A DNA stretch of 64,000 nt from assembly GCA_030549815.1 (NCBI GenBank), contig JAUQQQ010000001.1, positions 80,524 through 144,523 on the forward strand. Direction: 5' to 3'. Both the position numbers and the translations under genes were made by a program. The notes beneath the pieces were generated by a model. The model saw only the letters and a list, made by a program, of their open reading frames with translations, had not been told where the DNA came from and ran no database searches. This document shows, piece by piece, positions 25,966 through 34,909 of the stretch (the first letter of the stretch is position 1; the number at the start of each line of letters is the position of its first letter). This DNA comes from a bacterium. GTDB lineage: Bacteria > DRYD01.

Positions 25966-27926
25966 GAGATAAAAGGAAGATAAAAATAGAGGATTTACTA
26001 TTAATAAAGGAAGTAGGTAATATTTCAATAAGCCCAGATGGTAGAAAATGTGTATTTACAGTAAAATCAATCAACAAAGAAAAAAATAAATATTTTTCAC
26101 ACTTGCACATACTTGACTTAAACACGAGAGAATATTTTCAATTTACATATGGAGAAGTTTTCGACTCTTTTCCCAAATGGTCAAAAGATGGGAAAAATAT
26201 TTTTTTTATTAGAAATAAGGAAAACGATATACAAATATGGAAAATAAGAGTAGATGGAGGAGAAGCACAACAAATAACAAATTTACCCGAAGGTAAAATC
26301 GGAGAATTCGACGTTCTTGATAAAATAGTTTTCACTTTTAGACCTAAAGGAAACGAATGGACTAAAGAAGCAGTAGAAGAAAGAAAAAAAACAGGAAAAT
26401 CAGATCCACCAAGAATAATAACAAAAATATACTACAAATTAGATGGATACGGCTTTTTGGATAACTACCAAAAGTTATGGATAGCAGAAGAAAATGGCAA
26501 CACTTATCAATTAACAGATGGGGAATACGATGATTATTCACCTGTATTCATAGAAAACGGAAATAAAGTTGCATTCTTTTCAAACAGAAGTAATGACCCA
26601 GAAAATACTCCTTATCTCGTCGATTTATGGACCATATCAATAGAAGATAAAAAACTTGAAAAGATAAATACATTTCCTGGGTATAAACACCAACTGTCCT
26701 CTTTTAAAGATAAGTTAATATTCGTTGGGTATGAAAGTGAAGAAGATCCTTGGATACCAAAAAATAACAAATTATGGATGATAGATTTAAGCAATAATAA
26801 AATCGAATGTTTGACGAAAAATTTAGATAGGAATGTCGGTAATGTAACTCTTTCAGATACACGAGAAATAAATGATACTCCTAAATTTAGCAAAGACGGG
26901 AAAGAAATATACTTTTTGGTAAGCGATAAAGGTAACTGTCACATTTACAAATGTAATGTAGAAAATAAAGAAATTTTGCAAGTGACAAAAGGAAGTATCG
27001 ATATAAGTAGTTTCGACGTAGGTAAAGAATTCTTAGTTTTAAGCATAAACACTCCTACTTATCCAACCGAAATATACATTGATAAACTAGAGGAATTTAA
27101 TTCTTTAGAGAAAATAACAAGTTTCAACAAGTGGATAGAAGAAATTGATTTAAGTTATCCTGAAGAGGTATGGTATGATAGTTTTGATGGAGAAAGAATA
27201 CAGGGGTGGATTTTAAAACCACCTGACTTTGAGGAAACAAAGAAATATCCTCTTCTTCTTTACATTCATGGGGGGCCACACGCTCAATATGGAAACACTT
27301 TCTTTCATGAATTCCATGTTCATAGCGCCAATGGATTTGTAGTTTTTTACACCAATCCACGAGGAAGTGAAGGTAGAGAAGAAAAATTTGCATCCATTAT
27401 CAGAGGAGATTGGGGAAATATAGATTACAAGGATATAATGAGTGGGGTAGAATTCATCATAAGTAAAGATTTTATAGATAGGGAAAGATTGGTAGTAGCA
27501 GGTGGTAGCTACGGAGGATATATGACGAATTGGATTATTGGAAAAACAAATATCTTCAAGAGAGCAGTAACGGATAGAAGCGTTGTAGATTTAGTTAGTA
27601 TGGCATCAACAACAGATTTTCCATTTATGGAAGATGGATATTGGGAAGGCAATTTTTGGGATAATACAGAGAAACTCGTTTTGCAATCCCCACTTTATTA
27701 TGCAAGAAATATTGTTACTCCGCTTCTTATAATTCACAGTGAAGGAGATTTGAGATGTCCTATTTCACAAGCAGAACAATTATATATAACACTAAAGAGG
27801 TTAAAGAAAGAGGTAGTTTTTGTAAGATACCCTGCAAGTACAAGTCATGGAATGAGTAGGAACGGCCCACCAGATTTAAGAATTGATAGATTACAAAGAA
27901 TAGTAGAATGGATCAGCAAAGTTTAG
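25962..27926 (+). CDS. S9 family prolyl oligopeptidase / acylaminoacyl-peptidase
   Basis: A 654-residue serine peptidase of the S9C type. Residues 1-390 form a WD-like beta-propeller with repeated segments such as PKWSKDGKNIFF and PKFSKDGKEIYF. The alpha/beta-hydrolase domain follows: an oxyanion HGGPHAQYG, the nucleophile elbow GGSYGGYM, an Asp in HSEGDLRCP, and the His in TSHGMSRNGPP. The Ser-Asp-His triad is complete. There is no signal peptide, so it acts in the cytoplasm, probably on short peptides. Confidence 0.93.
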   Translation: MRDKRKIKIEDLLLIKEVGNISISPDGRKCVFTVKSINKEKNKYFSHLHILDLNTREYFQFTYGEVFDSFPKWSKDGKNIFFIRNKENDIQIWKIRVDGGEAQQITNLPEGKIGEFDVLDKIVFTFRPKGNEWTKEAVEERKKTGKSDPPRIITKIYYKLDGYGFLDNYQKLWIAEENGNTYQLTDGEYDDYSPVFIENGNKVAFFSNRSNDPENTPYLVDLWTISIEDKKLEKINTFPGYKHQLSSFKDKLIFVGYESEEDPWIPKNNKLWMIDLSNNKIECLTKNLDRNVGNVTLSDTREINDTPKFSKDGKEIYFLVSDKGNCHIYKCNVENKEILQVTKGSIDISSFDVGKEFLVLSINTPTYPTEIYIDKLEEFNSLEKITSFNKWIEEIDLSYPEEVWYDSFDGERIQGWILKPPDFEETKKYPLLLYIHGGPHAQYGNTFFHEFHVHSANGFVVFYTNPRGSEGREEKFASIIRGDWGNIDYKDIMSGVEFIISKDFIDRERLVVAGGSYGGYMTNWIIGKTNIFKRAVTDRSVVDLVSMASTTDFPFMEDGYWEGNFWDNTEKLVLQSPLYYARNIVTPLLIIHSEGDLRCPISQAEQLYITLKRLKKEVVFVRYPASTSHGMSRNGPPDLRIDRLQRIVEWISKV

Positions 27927-29443
27927 AAAATAAAAGTTTTCTTCAAAATAGAATAGTTATTATAATAATAGTAGCATCGTTTTTTCTTATTTTTCTATTA
28001 TCAACTTACTTTCTTTTTCCCGAAAAACAATCAATAAAAATAGCAGAATTAAAAGATGATTTAAGTGATAATTATTTAAACTACATAGATAAGCCATCAT
28101 GGATGACAAGCCAAGCTTTGAAACTAATAATCCCTCCCTTAATAGATTACCAATATGATTGCTATCCAACATCAAAATTATTGAAATCTATACCAACAAA
28201 AGATAACAAACAAATGTTTTTAGAGGATGGTAAAACAGTTATAATTTTTCCCAAAAGCAATTTCATCAACATAGATCCTAACAATATAATTCCAACCATT
28301 CAATTACTTAACATGGATAATATTTCTAATAAATGGGTGTATGTTAATTTAGTAGAAACCATAGACAAAATAGAGATGCTTAACAATGGAGATGTAAAAG
28401 TAAAATACAAAACATGTTATTCTTTACCTTATTTTCCATGCCCCGTAATATTTGATAATCCGGAAAAATTTCAGGATCAAATAGTAAATTACACATTTAA
28501 AGAAATAAAGAATTTTACGCAATTTCCCAAATACTCTGATTACGTTGTAAAAAAAGCAGAAACTAACAATTTTATTTTATCTAAAAATAACAAAGAAATT
28601 AGATTTATCACCTTTACAAATGTTGAAAAACTAAAAAAAGAAGTAAATAAATTTGATCTAATAAAGATACCTTCAAATTTGAAGGATTACTTTAGTAAAG
28701 GTTTAAGCACAGAATATCAAGTTATAACTTTACCAAACCGAGAAATTTTCTTCATCTTTTTCAATCCCAATTTATCTAAACAAGAAAGGGTTACGATTTA
28801 TGAAAAATTGGTTAGTAAAATTTTGAAATATAGCTTGAAAGACTATCAAATAAACAAGACATATATTTTGCCTTATCACTTCGCTTGCTTACAACAAGAA
28901 GATGAATCAAAGGATAAAGAAAATATAAATACTTCCAAAATAAACAGAAAAATCAAAGTTTTAATCGCATACAAAGATGAGAAAAGTAAGTTATTTTCAA
29001 ATCTTCTGGAAGATATAATAACAAAGGACTTACAAGCAGAAGTATTAAAGGCAAATATAGAAAGGGATTTACCAAAGAAAGAGATATTTGGTGGTTTAAT
29101 AGAGCCCCCAGAGCCTTCAATAAAAGATTCTGTAAATCCACTAAACTTCGATTTTATTATTACAAGTATAACTTTCCTACCTTATATGGATTATTACTCT
29201 GTTTATTCAAAAAACGGTAAATATAATGTTTACAGTGTTTCAAATAAAAAGATAGAGGAGCTAATTGATAATATCATGCAAGGTCTTTCATTTGAACAAA
29301 AAGATTTACTGATAGAGTTACAAAAAGAGCTAAATGATGAGTTTTTAATAGTTCCGTTTGCCATAGATACCCAAAGTTTTATAATAAAAAAGGATAAGAT
29401 GAATGTTTTAAAAATCAATAGTTTAGGTATCAATTTTGATTAG
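27908..29443 (+). CDS. Membrane-anchored protein, solute-binding-like
   Basis: A 511-residue protein with one N-terminal membrane segment (IVIIIIVASFFLIFLLSTYF, residues about 16-38); the rest would be periplasmic. The C-terminal third resembles family 5 extracellular solute-binding proteins: a segment about the dipeptide-binding end (DFIITSITFLPYMDYYSVYS, ISSN-like repeats, then DEFLIVPFAIDTQSFI). The resemblance is weak and no permease genes are near. It overlaps the S9 peptidase by 19 bases. Confidence 0.5.
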   Translation: MDQQSLENKSFLQNRIVIIIIVASFFLIFLLSTYFLFPEKQSIKIAELKDDLSDNYLNYIDKPSWMTSQALKLIIPPLIDYQYDCYPTSKLLKSIPTKDNKQMFLEDGKTVIIFPKSNFINIDPNNIIPTIQLLNMDNISNKWVYVNLVETIDKIEMLNNGDVKVKYKTCYSLPYFPCPVIFDNPEKFQDQIVNYTFKEIKNFTQFPKYSDYVVKKAETNNFILSKNNKEIRFITFTNVEKLKKEVNKFDLIKIPSNLKDYFSKGLSTEYQVITLPNREIFFIFFNPNLSKQERVTIYEKLVSKILKYSLKDYQINKTYILPYHFACLQQEDESKDKENINTSKINRKIKVLIAYKDEKSKLFSNLLEDIITKDLQAEVLKANIERDLPKKEIFGGLIEPPEPSIKDSVNPLNFDFIITSITFLPYMDYYSVYSKNGKYNVYSVSNKKIEELIDNIMQGLSFEQKDLLIELQKELNDEFLIVPFAIDTQSFIIKKDKMNVLKINSLGINFD

Positions 29444-29449
29444 GGTTTA

Positions 29450-30502
29450 ATGATTTACATTTGCCCAAGAGCTTCCAATTGCTTGCTAAAAATTGTAAAA
29501 CAATTAGAAAAGTTTGAAAGAATTACAATATATTTTCCTGCAAATATCTGCTATACCTTCCCATTAAGTGTAATTTATTCAGAAGCAAAGATAAAATTTT
29601 ATGATATAGATTTTGAAACGCTTTACCCTGATTTTAAAACAGTAGAAAAAGATAACAATTTTCCCATTTTTGTTTGTGTTATTCCTTATGGTGATTGGGA
29701 TAAAGAGGAAGTAGAAAAAATTAGGGAAAAAATAAGGATGTTTTGGCAAGACAAAGTTTTCATATTATGGGATTGTGCATTAACATTTCCTACTTATGAA
29801 GTATTAGATTACGTTTTGGTGAATATTAAGGAGAGTGAAGGTTTTGTATTTAGTTTTTCTTATGCTAAACCATTAGAGTTAGGTTTTGGCGCTGCTCTAT
29901 TTACAAAAATGAAAATAGAACATAAATTTCCTTTTTGTATTAGTAAAGATGAATCTTCCTTTTTGGTCAATAGAGTAGATAAAATTTTCAAAACTTATTT
30001 AAATTTACAAAAAGTTAGTCTCAAAAATCAATCTTTCCTGTGTTATAATTCTGAACTACATAAAAATGATATTAATTACATAGATAAAATAGTTGAAAAA
30101 ATTTTAAATAAAGAAGATTTTGAGGTAACACTTAGAAATGGGCAAAAACTTACGTTCTTTGAAATAATGGAAAAAAAGAAAGCTAATAACAAATATTTCA
30201 GGGAAAATATAGGTTTATCAACAAAATCCAAAATAAAAATTTTAAGCAGAAGTGATCTTTGTTGGAGATTTAACATAAGAGTAGATGAGGGAGTAAGAGA
30301 TAGGATAATTGAAAGAATATTTTTGAATGGTGCCTTTGCAAGCAGGCTTTTCCCCAATTTAACAAGATATTTAAAAACTTCTTCCAAATTTCCCAATACT
30401 TCCAAACATTGGAAACACGTAATAAACATTTTTAATAACCAAAATGAGGATTACAATAAAAAAATAATAAAATCGATAGAAGAAATGAAGGAAATCTTAT
30501 AA
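29450..30502 (+). CDS. DegT/DnrJ-like PLP aminotransferase-fold protein
   Basis: A 350-residue protein resembling the DegT/DnrJ/EryC1 sugar aminotransferase fold. Residues 30-60 (FPANICYTFPLSVIYSEA, then KFYDIDFETLYPDF) match the conserved PANTC...DIDxxTxxxD pattern. WDCALTFPTYEV lies at the position of the ED-A-Q-A-x-G motif. FSYAKPLELGFGAAL contains a Lys where the PLP lysine is expected. The family's canonical sequences are not fully matched, so it may be a diverged or inactive member. It starts seven bases after the preceding stop. Confidence 0.55.
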   Translation: MIYICPRASNCLLKIVKQLEKFERITIYFPANICYTFPLSVIYSEAKIKFYDIDFETLYPDFKTVEKDNNFPIFVCVIPYGDWDKEEVEKIREKIRMFWQDKVFILWDCALTFPTYEVLDYVLVNIKESEGFVFSFSYAKPLELGFGAALFTKMKIEHKFPFCISKDESSFLVNRVDKIFKTYLNLQKVSLKNQSFLCYNSELHKNDINYIDKIVEKILNKEDFEVTLRNGQKLTFFEIMEKKKANNKYFRENIGLSTKSKIKILSRSDLCWRFNIRVDEGVRDRIIERIFLNGAFASRLFPNLTRYLKTSSKFPNTSKHWKHVINIFNNQNEDYNKKIIKSIEEMKEIL

Positions 30503-30520
30503 AAAATATTGAAATAAAAA

Positions 30521-31729
30521 ATGGTTATGAGTAAAGTAAATAATGTTAATAACGCTATTAATTCAACAAAAATTGGTGGAAATCTAAACGTTCAAACAGA
30601 GGTAAATTTTCCGAAAGATAAAATCTTGAATGCCCAACTTTTGGAAAGAAAACCAAACGGTGAAGCAATGATAAGAATAGGTAATCATAACGTCAAAGCT
30701 AAAATGCCAAATAATGTATATATCAGACCAGGTGATAGTTTTAGATTACAAGTTATAGGGAAAGAAAATGATATATGGAATTTCAGGTTCATATCAATAA
30801 ATCGCTCTTCTATATTCTACAAAATTTCCCCGGATATTGTTAATTCTCATTTACTTAGTTTAAAATTGCCGGTCACTGACAATTCAGTGGAAATAGCAAA
30901 AGCTTTGTTTAAATATAATCTTCCTTTAAACGCAGAGAATTATAAATCACTTTTGCCTTTTGCTTCCACGAATTCTAAAGTATTCTTAGAATCTGCAGCT
31001 TTTCTTAAATCAATGAACATACCTTTAAATAATTATAACGTCAAAATAATCGCAGAATTCCTTAACAACAATCAATTTTTAGCCAATATACTCTACTCAA
31101 TACATTCTTATTTAACTTTAAACCAAACCAATGCTAATCCCGTTGTTTTAGGTATAATTCAAACATTGGTATCCAACATACTAAAAGGACAAGATAAGAA
31201 AGACAGTGAAAGAATAAGAAACTTAAATGAAATAACATCAAAAAATTTAAAAGGATTGATATCCAGGATAGACAAGGCAGTATCAATGTTACAAGATAGC
31301 CCATTGAAAAATAATTTAGAAAAATTAGGATTTATTTTGAAAGGTATGGGAATAATAAACGGCAGTTTAAATGAGGAGAAAGTTTTCTTTAATATAGTTC
31401 CTGCTATTATAAACGGATATCCGACAACTGTAGAAATGAAAATATTTTATTATGTTGATAAAGAGTTGAAGACAATAGAAAGGAATAGATTTAGTTTTGA
31501 GATAACGGTAAATGCTCCTAAAATTGGCCCTGTTACAATTTCTGCCTCTGTTGTTGAAAATAATGTATCGGCACATATAAAAAAATCTTTGTTACCAGAA
31601 GAAATATTTGTAAATAAAAAAGAAACATTAGAAAAGTTAGTAAAAGAAGCAGGATATAATTTAGGGAATCTAATAGTAAAATATGTTTATGATCCTTACA
31701 TTGATGAAGGTGTCAATTTTATAACTTAA
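30521..31729 (+). CDS. FliK-like protein
   Basis: A 402-residue protein. Near the N-terminus, residues about 38-95 alternate strands (NGEAMIRIGNHNVKAKMPNN, then GDSFRLQVIGKENDIWNFRF) like the beta-domain of FliK-type sequences. The C-terminal part has an amphipathic segment followed by APKIGPVTISASVVENNVSA and a Leu-rich helix, which is the pattern of the Flg_hook (FliK C-terminal) domain. FliK controls flagellar hook length, but no flagellar genes occur in the window. It may have another role in this organism. No clear Shine-Dalgarno site. Confidence 0.5.
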   Translation: MVMSKVNNVNNAINSTKIGGNLNVQTEVNFPKDKILNAQLLERKPNGEAMIRIGNHNVKAKMPNNVYIRPGDSFRLQVIGKENDIWNFRFISINRSSIFYKISPDIVNSHLLSLKLPVTDNSVEIAKALFKYNLPLNAENYKSLLPFASTNSKVFLESAAFLKSMNIPLNNYNVKIIAEFLNNNQFLANILYSIHSYLTLNQTNANPVVLGIIQTLVSNILKGQDKKDSERIRNLNEITSKNLKGLISRIDKAVSMLQDSPLKNNLEKLGFILKGMGIINGSLNEEKVFFNIVPAIINGYPTTVEMKIFYYVDKELKTIERNRFSFEITVNAPKIGPVTISASVVENNVSAHIKKSLLPEEIFVNKKETLEKLVKEAGYNLGNLIVKYVYDPYIDEGVNFIT

Positions 31730-31937
31730 TATAGTTTTAGTAAACTACCAACTATCTGGAAGTAGATGATGGTATAGTCCTTGTTTTTAGAATCTCTTTT
31801 GACAGCGTTATATGTAGCTTTCTTTAGCTTTATCATCTGCCAGTTGTGCCTTATAATATCCTGATTTTTATTAATTGTAGATGATTCTGATTTAATTAAA
31901 AATAAGGAGGTTGAAATAAGAAAAAAGATAATAGTTA
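31726..31937 (-). pseudogene. Possible gene remnant in the FliK-BamA gap
   Basis: In the otherwise empty 212-base gap, the minus strand is open for about 70 codons ending at TAA (31728). It reads KNQDIIRHNWQMIKLKKATY then NAVKRDSKNKDYTIIYFQIV, a plausible protein-like sequence with a hydrophobic stretch before it. No ATG, GTG or TTG starts the full stretch; an internal ATG would give 36 residues. It overlaps the stop codon of the FliK-like gene. It could be a decayed gene or coincidence in AT-rich DNA. Confidence 0.3.
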
Positions 31938-31941
31938 TAAT

Positions 31942-34008
31942 ATGAGAAAATATTTAATAATTTTGATTGCTTTGTTATTAATATTAACCTGTAAAACAGC
32001 TTTTTCCAAAAACTTACATAATCCTCATAGGTTAATAGCAAATGATACAAAACAAAGTGAAATAAAAAATGAAATATACCAAAATTCAAATAATCGAGAA
32101 AAAGAACAAACAAATAAAGAAATTTATGAAATAGCAGTAGAAAAAATTATTATTAAGGGTAATAAAAATATACCAACAAGCACAATATTAGAAAACATCA
32201 ACATAAAAGAAAATACAAAAATAAGCGTAGAAGAAATAAAAAATGCAATCAATAGGATCTACGAAACTGGCTATTTTTCAGATATCGAAGTAAATTTTGA
32301 ACCAGTAGATAAAGAAAAAGTCAATTTAGTTTTTTATCTTTTAGAAAATCCTCAAGTTAAAACAATCCAATTCATCGGTAACAAAATACTTTCATCTCTC
32401 GATTTAATTGAAATAATAAACACAAGACCCGGTAAGGTTCTAAACTATAATGTCATAAGAGAAGACATTATTTTAATCAACGAAGAATACAATAAATTAG
32501 GGTTTGTTGGTGTTAAAAATCACGTATCAGATTTACAAATAAAAGATGATGGAACACTAATATTTTACATTCAAGAAGCATTCTACCCTAAAAAAATAAA
32601 CATAATCGGCAATAAAGTGATAAAAACAGAAAAACTACAAAAATTAGTAGAAATTAAACCTAATGAACCATTAAAGAAAGAACAATTAGAAAACACTCTT
32701 AACAAGATATATGAATACTACCAAGAAGAAGGATATATGTTAGCAGATATTAGATCAGACATAGATTATGAAAATAATATATTAAATATAGAAATCTTTG
32801 AGGCAATATTAGAAGATATAGAAGTTGAAGGAAATACAAAAACCAAAAAATATGTTATTGAAAAAATGTTAGAATTAGAAAAAGGTAAAGTAATAAATTC
32901 ATACAAGTTAAAGAGAGCACTTAGGAAAATGCAATTGGGAGGATACTTTAAAAATGTTGAGCCTGATTTTAGAGGAGGAAGTGAACCTGGTAAAGTCATA
33001 CTCGTTATCAAAGTAGAAGAACAACAAACAGGACAATTAGTCCTGGGAGTCGGCTTCGGAGGACTACCTGGAAGCAATCGAGGAGGATTGGCAGGAAGTT
33101 TATCAGTGTCAGAAATAAACTACAAAGGCAAAGGACAACAAATATACACAAGCTGGGAAAGAGGTACTTTAATAAATAGCATATCACTATCTTTTTCGGA
33201 TCCTTATACTTTACCAAACAATAGATTTTATGGGTTTAATATACAATCTACTGAATTGTTCCAACAAAGAGCCCTTGTTAATACAAATCCTCAAACTATT
33301 GCTTTATACAAAGATTATAGAAGAAACTATGGTTTCTTTTTTGGTAAAAGATTAATAGATAGAAACATGACTTACAACTTTAATCTTTCATTTTTAACTT
33401 TTAAAACATCTCCTACTCCAACACAGGAAAATCCTTACGTTTTACCATCAACAAAAGGTGATTATATTTCGTTAGGTACCTCTTTAACAAAAGATAACAG
33501 AGATGATGAATTTTATCCAACAAGAGGAGTATTATATACCTTATCAACAGACCATGCAATAAAAAACCAAGGAAATTTAAGTAGTTTTTCAAGAATTTCA
33601 GGAGAATACAGGAAATACTTCAATTTCAAAAAAGAAAGAGTATTGGCTATAAGGGGATTTTTTGGTTTAGCAACAGATAAAACGCCTTTTGTATATCAAT
33701 ATACCTTGGGAGGATCAGATACATTGAGAGGATATGATTTCAATAGATTCATAGGAAATAAAGCATTCCTTATAAACTTAGAATATAGATTTCCAATAAG
33801 TAAGAAGTTAGAAAACTTCTATGGAGCAGCATTTATAGATTGGGGAGGAGCATTCTTACCAAACCAAAAAATAAGCTTAGATAAAATGGGATTTAATTAC
33901 GGTGTTGGTATAAGATTCATACTACCTCAAATCGGTTCTATAAGATTAGATTACGCTATATCCAATGAAAAATCAAAAATATCAGTCGGTATAGGACAAA
34001 TGTTCTAA
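31942..34008 (+). CDS. bamA: BamA/Omp85 outer membrane assembly protein
   Basis: A 688-residue protein that inserts beta-barrel proteins into the outer membrane. It starts with a hydrophobic signal segment. Four or so POTRA domains follow (residues about 60-355), with the typical IxGNKxIPxxxI and GYFSDIEV / GYFKNVEPDF pattern. The barrel domain ends with GIGQMF, a terminal Phe. The conserved loop motif is GGSDTLRGYDFNRF near residue 595. It shows that the cell has an outer membrane. It is cotranscribed, probably, with the PrmA-like gene (12-base gap). AAGGAGG is about 30 bases upstream, an unusual spacing. Confidence 0.95.
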   Translation: MRKYLIILIALLLILTCKTAFSKNLHNPHRLIANDTKQSEIKNEIYQNSNNREKEQTNKEIYEIAVEKIIIKGNKNIPTSTILENINIKENTKISVEEIKNAINRIYETGYFSDIEVNFEPVDKEKVNLVFYLLENPQVKTIQFIGNKILSSLDLIEIINTRPGKVLNYNVIREDIILINEEYNKLGFVGVKNHVSDLQIKDDGTLIFYIQEAFYPKKINIIGNKVIKTEKLQKLVEIKPNEPLKKEQLENTLNKIYEYYQEEGYMLADIRSDIDYENNILNIEIFEAILEDIEVEGNTKTKKYVIEKMLELEKGKVINSYKLKRALRKMQLGGYFKNVEPDFRGGSEPGKVILVIKVEEQQTGQLVLGVGFGGLPGSNRGGLAGSLSVSEINYKGKGQQIYTSWERGTLINSISLSFSDPYTLPNNRFYGFNIQSTELFQQRALVNTNPQTIALYKDYRRNYGFFFGKRLIDRNMTYNFNLSFLTFKTSPTPTQENPYVLPSTKGDYISLGTSLTKDNRDDEFYPTRGVLYTLSTDHAIKNQGNLSSFSRISGEYRKYFNFKKERVLAIRGFFGLATDKTPFVYQYTLGGSDTLRGYDFNRFIGNKAFLINLEYRFPISKKLENFYGAAFIDWGGAFLPNQKISLDKMGFNYGVGIRFILPQIGSIRLDYAISNEKSKISVGIGQMF

Positions 34009-34020
34009 ATTAAGGTAATA

Positions 34021-34842
34021 ATGAATGTAAAAATTCTTCGCTTTAAAATAGAACCTTACTTTTTTACAAAAAAGCTTATATCTTTTTTTATCCTCGAAGG
34101 CTCAAAAAATTTAGAAATAATAGAAATCAGTCCAAATTATGTAATCTTTCAATGTGAATTGTTTATAAGAGATACAAAAGAGATAATAGATAGATTCAAG
34201 AAAAATTTTCCGACCATAGAATTAGTATCAGAAAAAGAATTATCTATGGAAGAGTGGAAAAGATTAAGATTATCTAAGTTAGAAGTAGGTAAGTTCAAGT
34301 TTAAACCAATATTCGAAAAACAAGAAAATGAAGAACGTTTTATTTATTTGGATACTCTTTTTGGGGCATTCGGTATAGATAACCACCCAACAACAATCAT
34401 TTGTTTAGAATTTATAGATAGAATAGAAAAAAATTACGAAACAGCTGTAGATTTCGGCGCTGGTAATGGTATCCTCTCTTTAGCTTTATCTATGATCAAT
34501 ATAAAAAAAATAATAGCAATAGATATATTCTTCAATTACTGCTTGGAAATAAGGCAAAATTGTAAAATAAACAAAATAAGTAATATTTTTATACTCAATG
34601 GTAATTCGATGAAAATCGTAAAGGAGGTCGACCTTTTAGTTTCAAACGTCCCTTTATCTGCCTTTAAAGATAAAAATAATAGCATACTACAAAGCAAATT
34701 CAAAGAATGTATTCTTTCTGGCGTAAAAATAGAAAATAAAGATGAATTTTTAGAGATTATAAAAACTAACCAAATAGAAATAAAAGAATTTGCAGAAAAA
34801 GAAGGGTGGTTAGGAATAAAGGGAGTAAAAACTTTGTCATAG
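34021..34842 (+). CDS. PrmA-like SAM-dependent methyltransferase
   Basis: A 273-residue protein. The N-terminal half follows the two-domain PrmA pattern (L11 recognition). FGIDNHPTTIICLEFID corresponds to PrmA's GTGxHPTTxLxL. The SAM motif is VDFGAGNGILSLALS with IAIDIFFNY, where PrmA has DxGTGSGILxxA. The post-I region SNVPLSAF replaces the usual N-I-L-A-xxL. It is probably PrmA, which trimethylates ribosomal protein L11, or a close relative; the replaced motif lowers certainty. Confidence 0.72.
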   Translation: MNVKILRFKIEPYFFTKKLISFFILEGSKNLEIIEISPNYVIFQCELFIRDTKEIIDRFKKNFPTIELVSEKELSMEEWKRLRLSKLEVGKFKFKPIFEKQENEERFIYLDTLFGAFGIDNHPTTIICLEFIDRIEKNYETAVDFGAGNGILSLALSMINIKKIIAIDIFFNYCLEIRQNCKINKISNIFILNGNSMKIVKEVDLLVSNVPLSAFKDKNNSILQSKFKECILSGVKIENKDEFLEIIKTNQIEIKEFAEKEGWLGIKGVKTLS

Positions 34843-34909
34843 TTAGTAAAAAATTAAACAAAGATAGTTTAAACAGGTTAAACTTTGATTTTGTAGTAAT
34901 TTATATATT

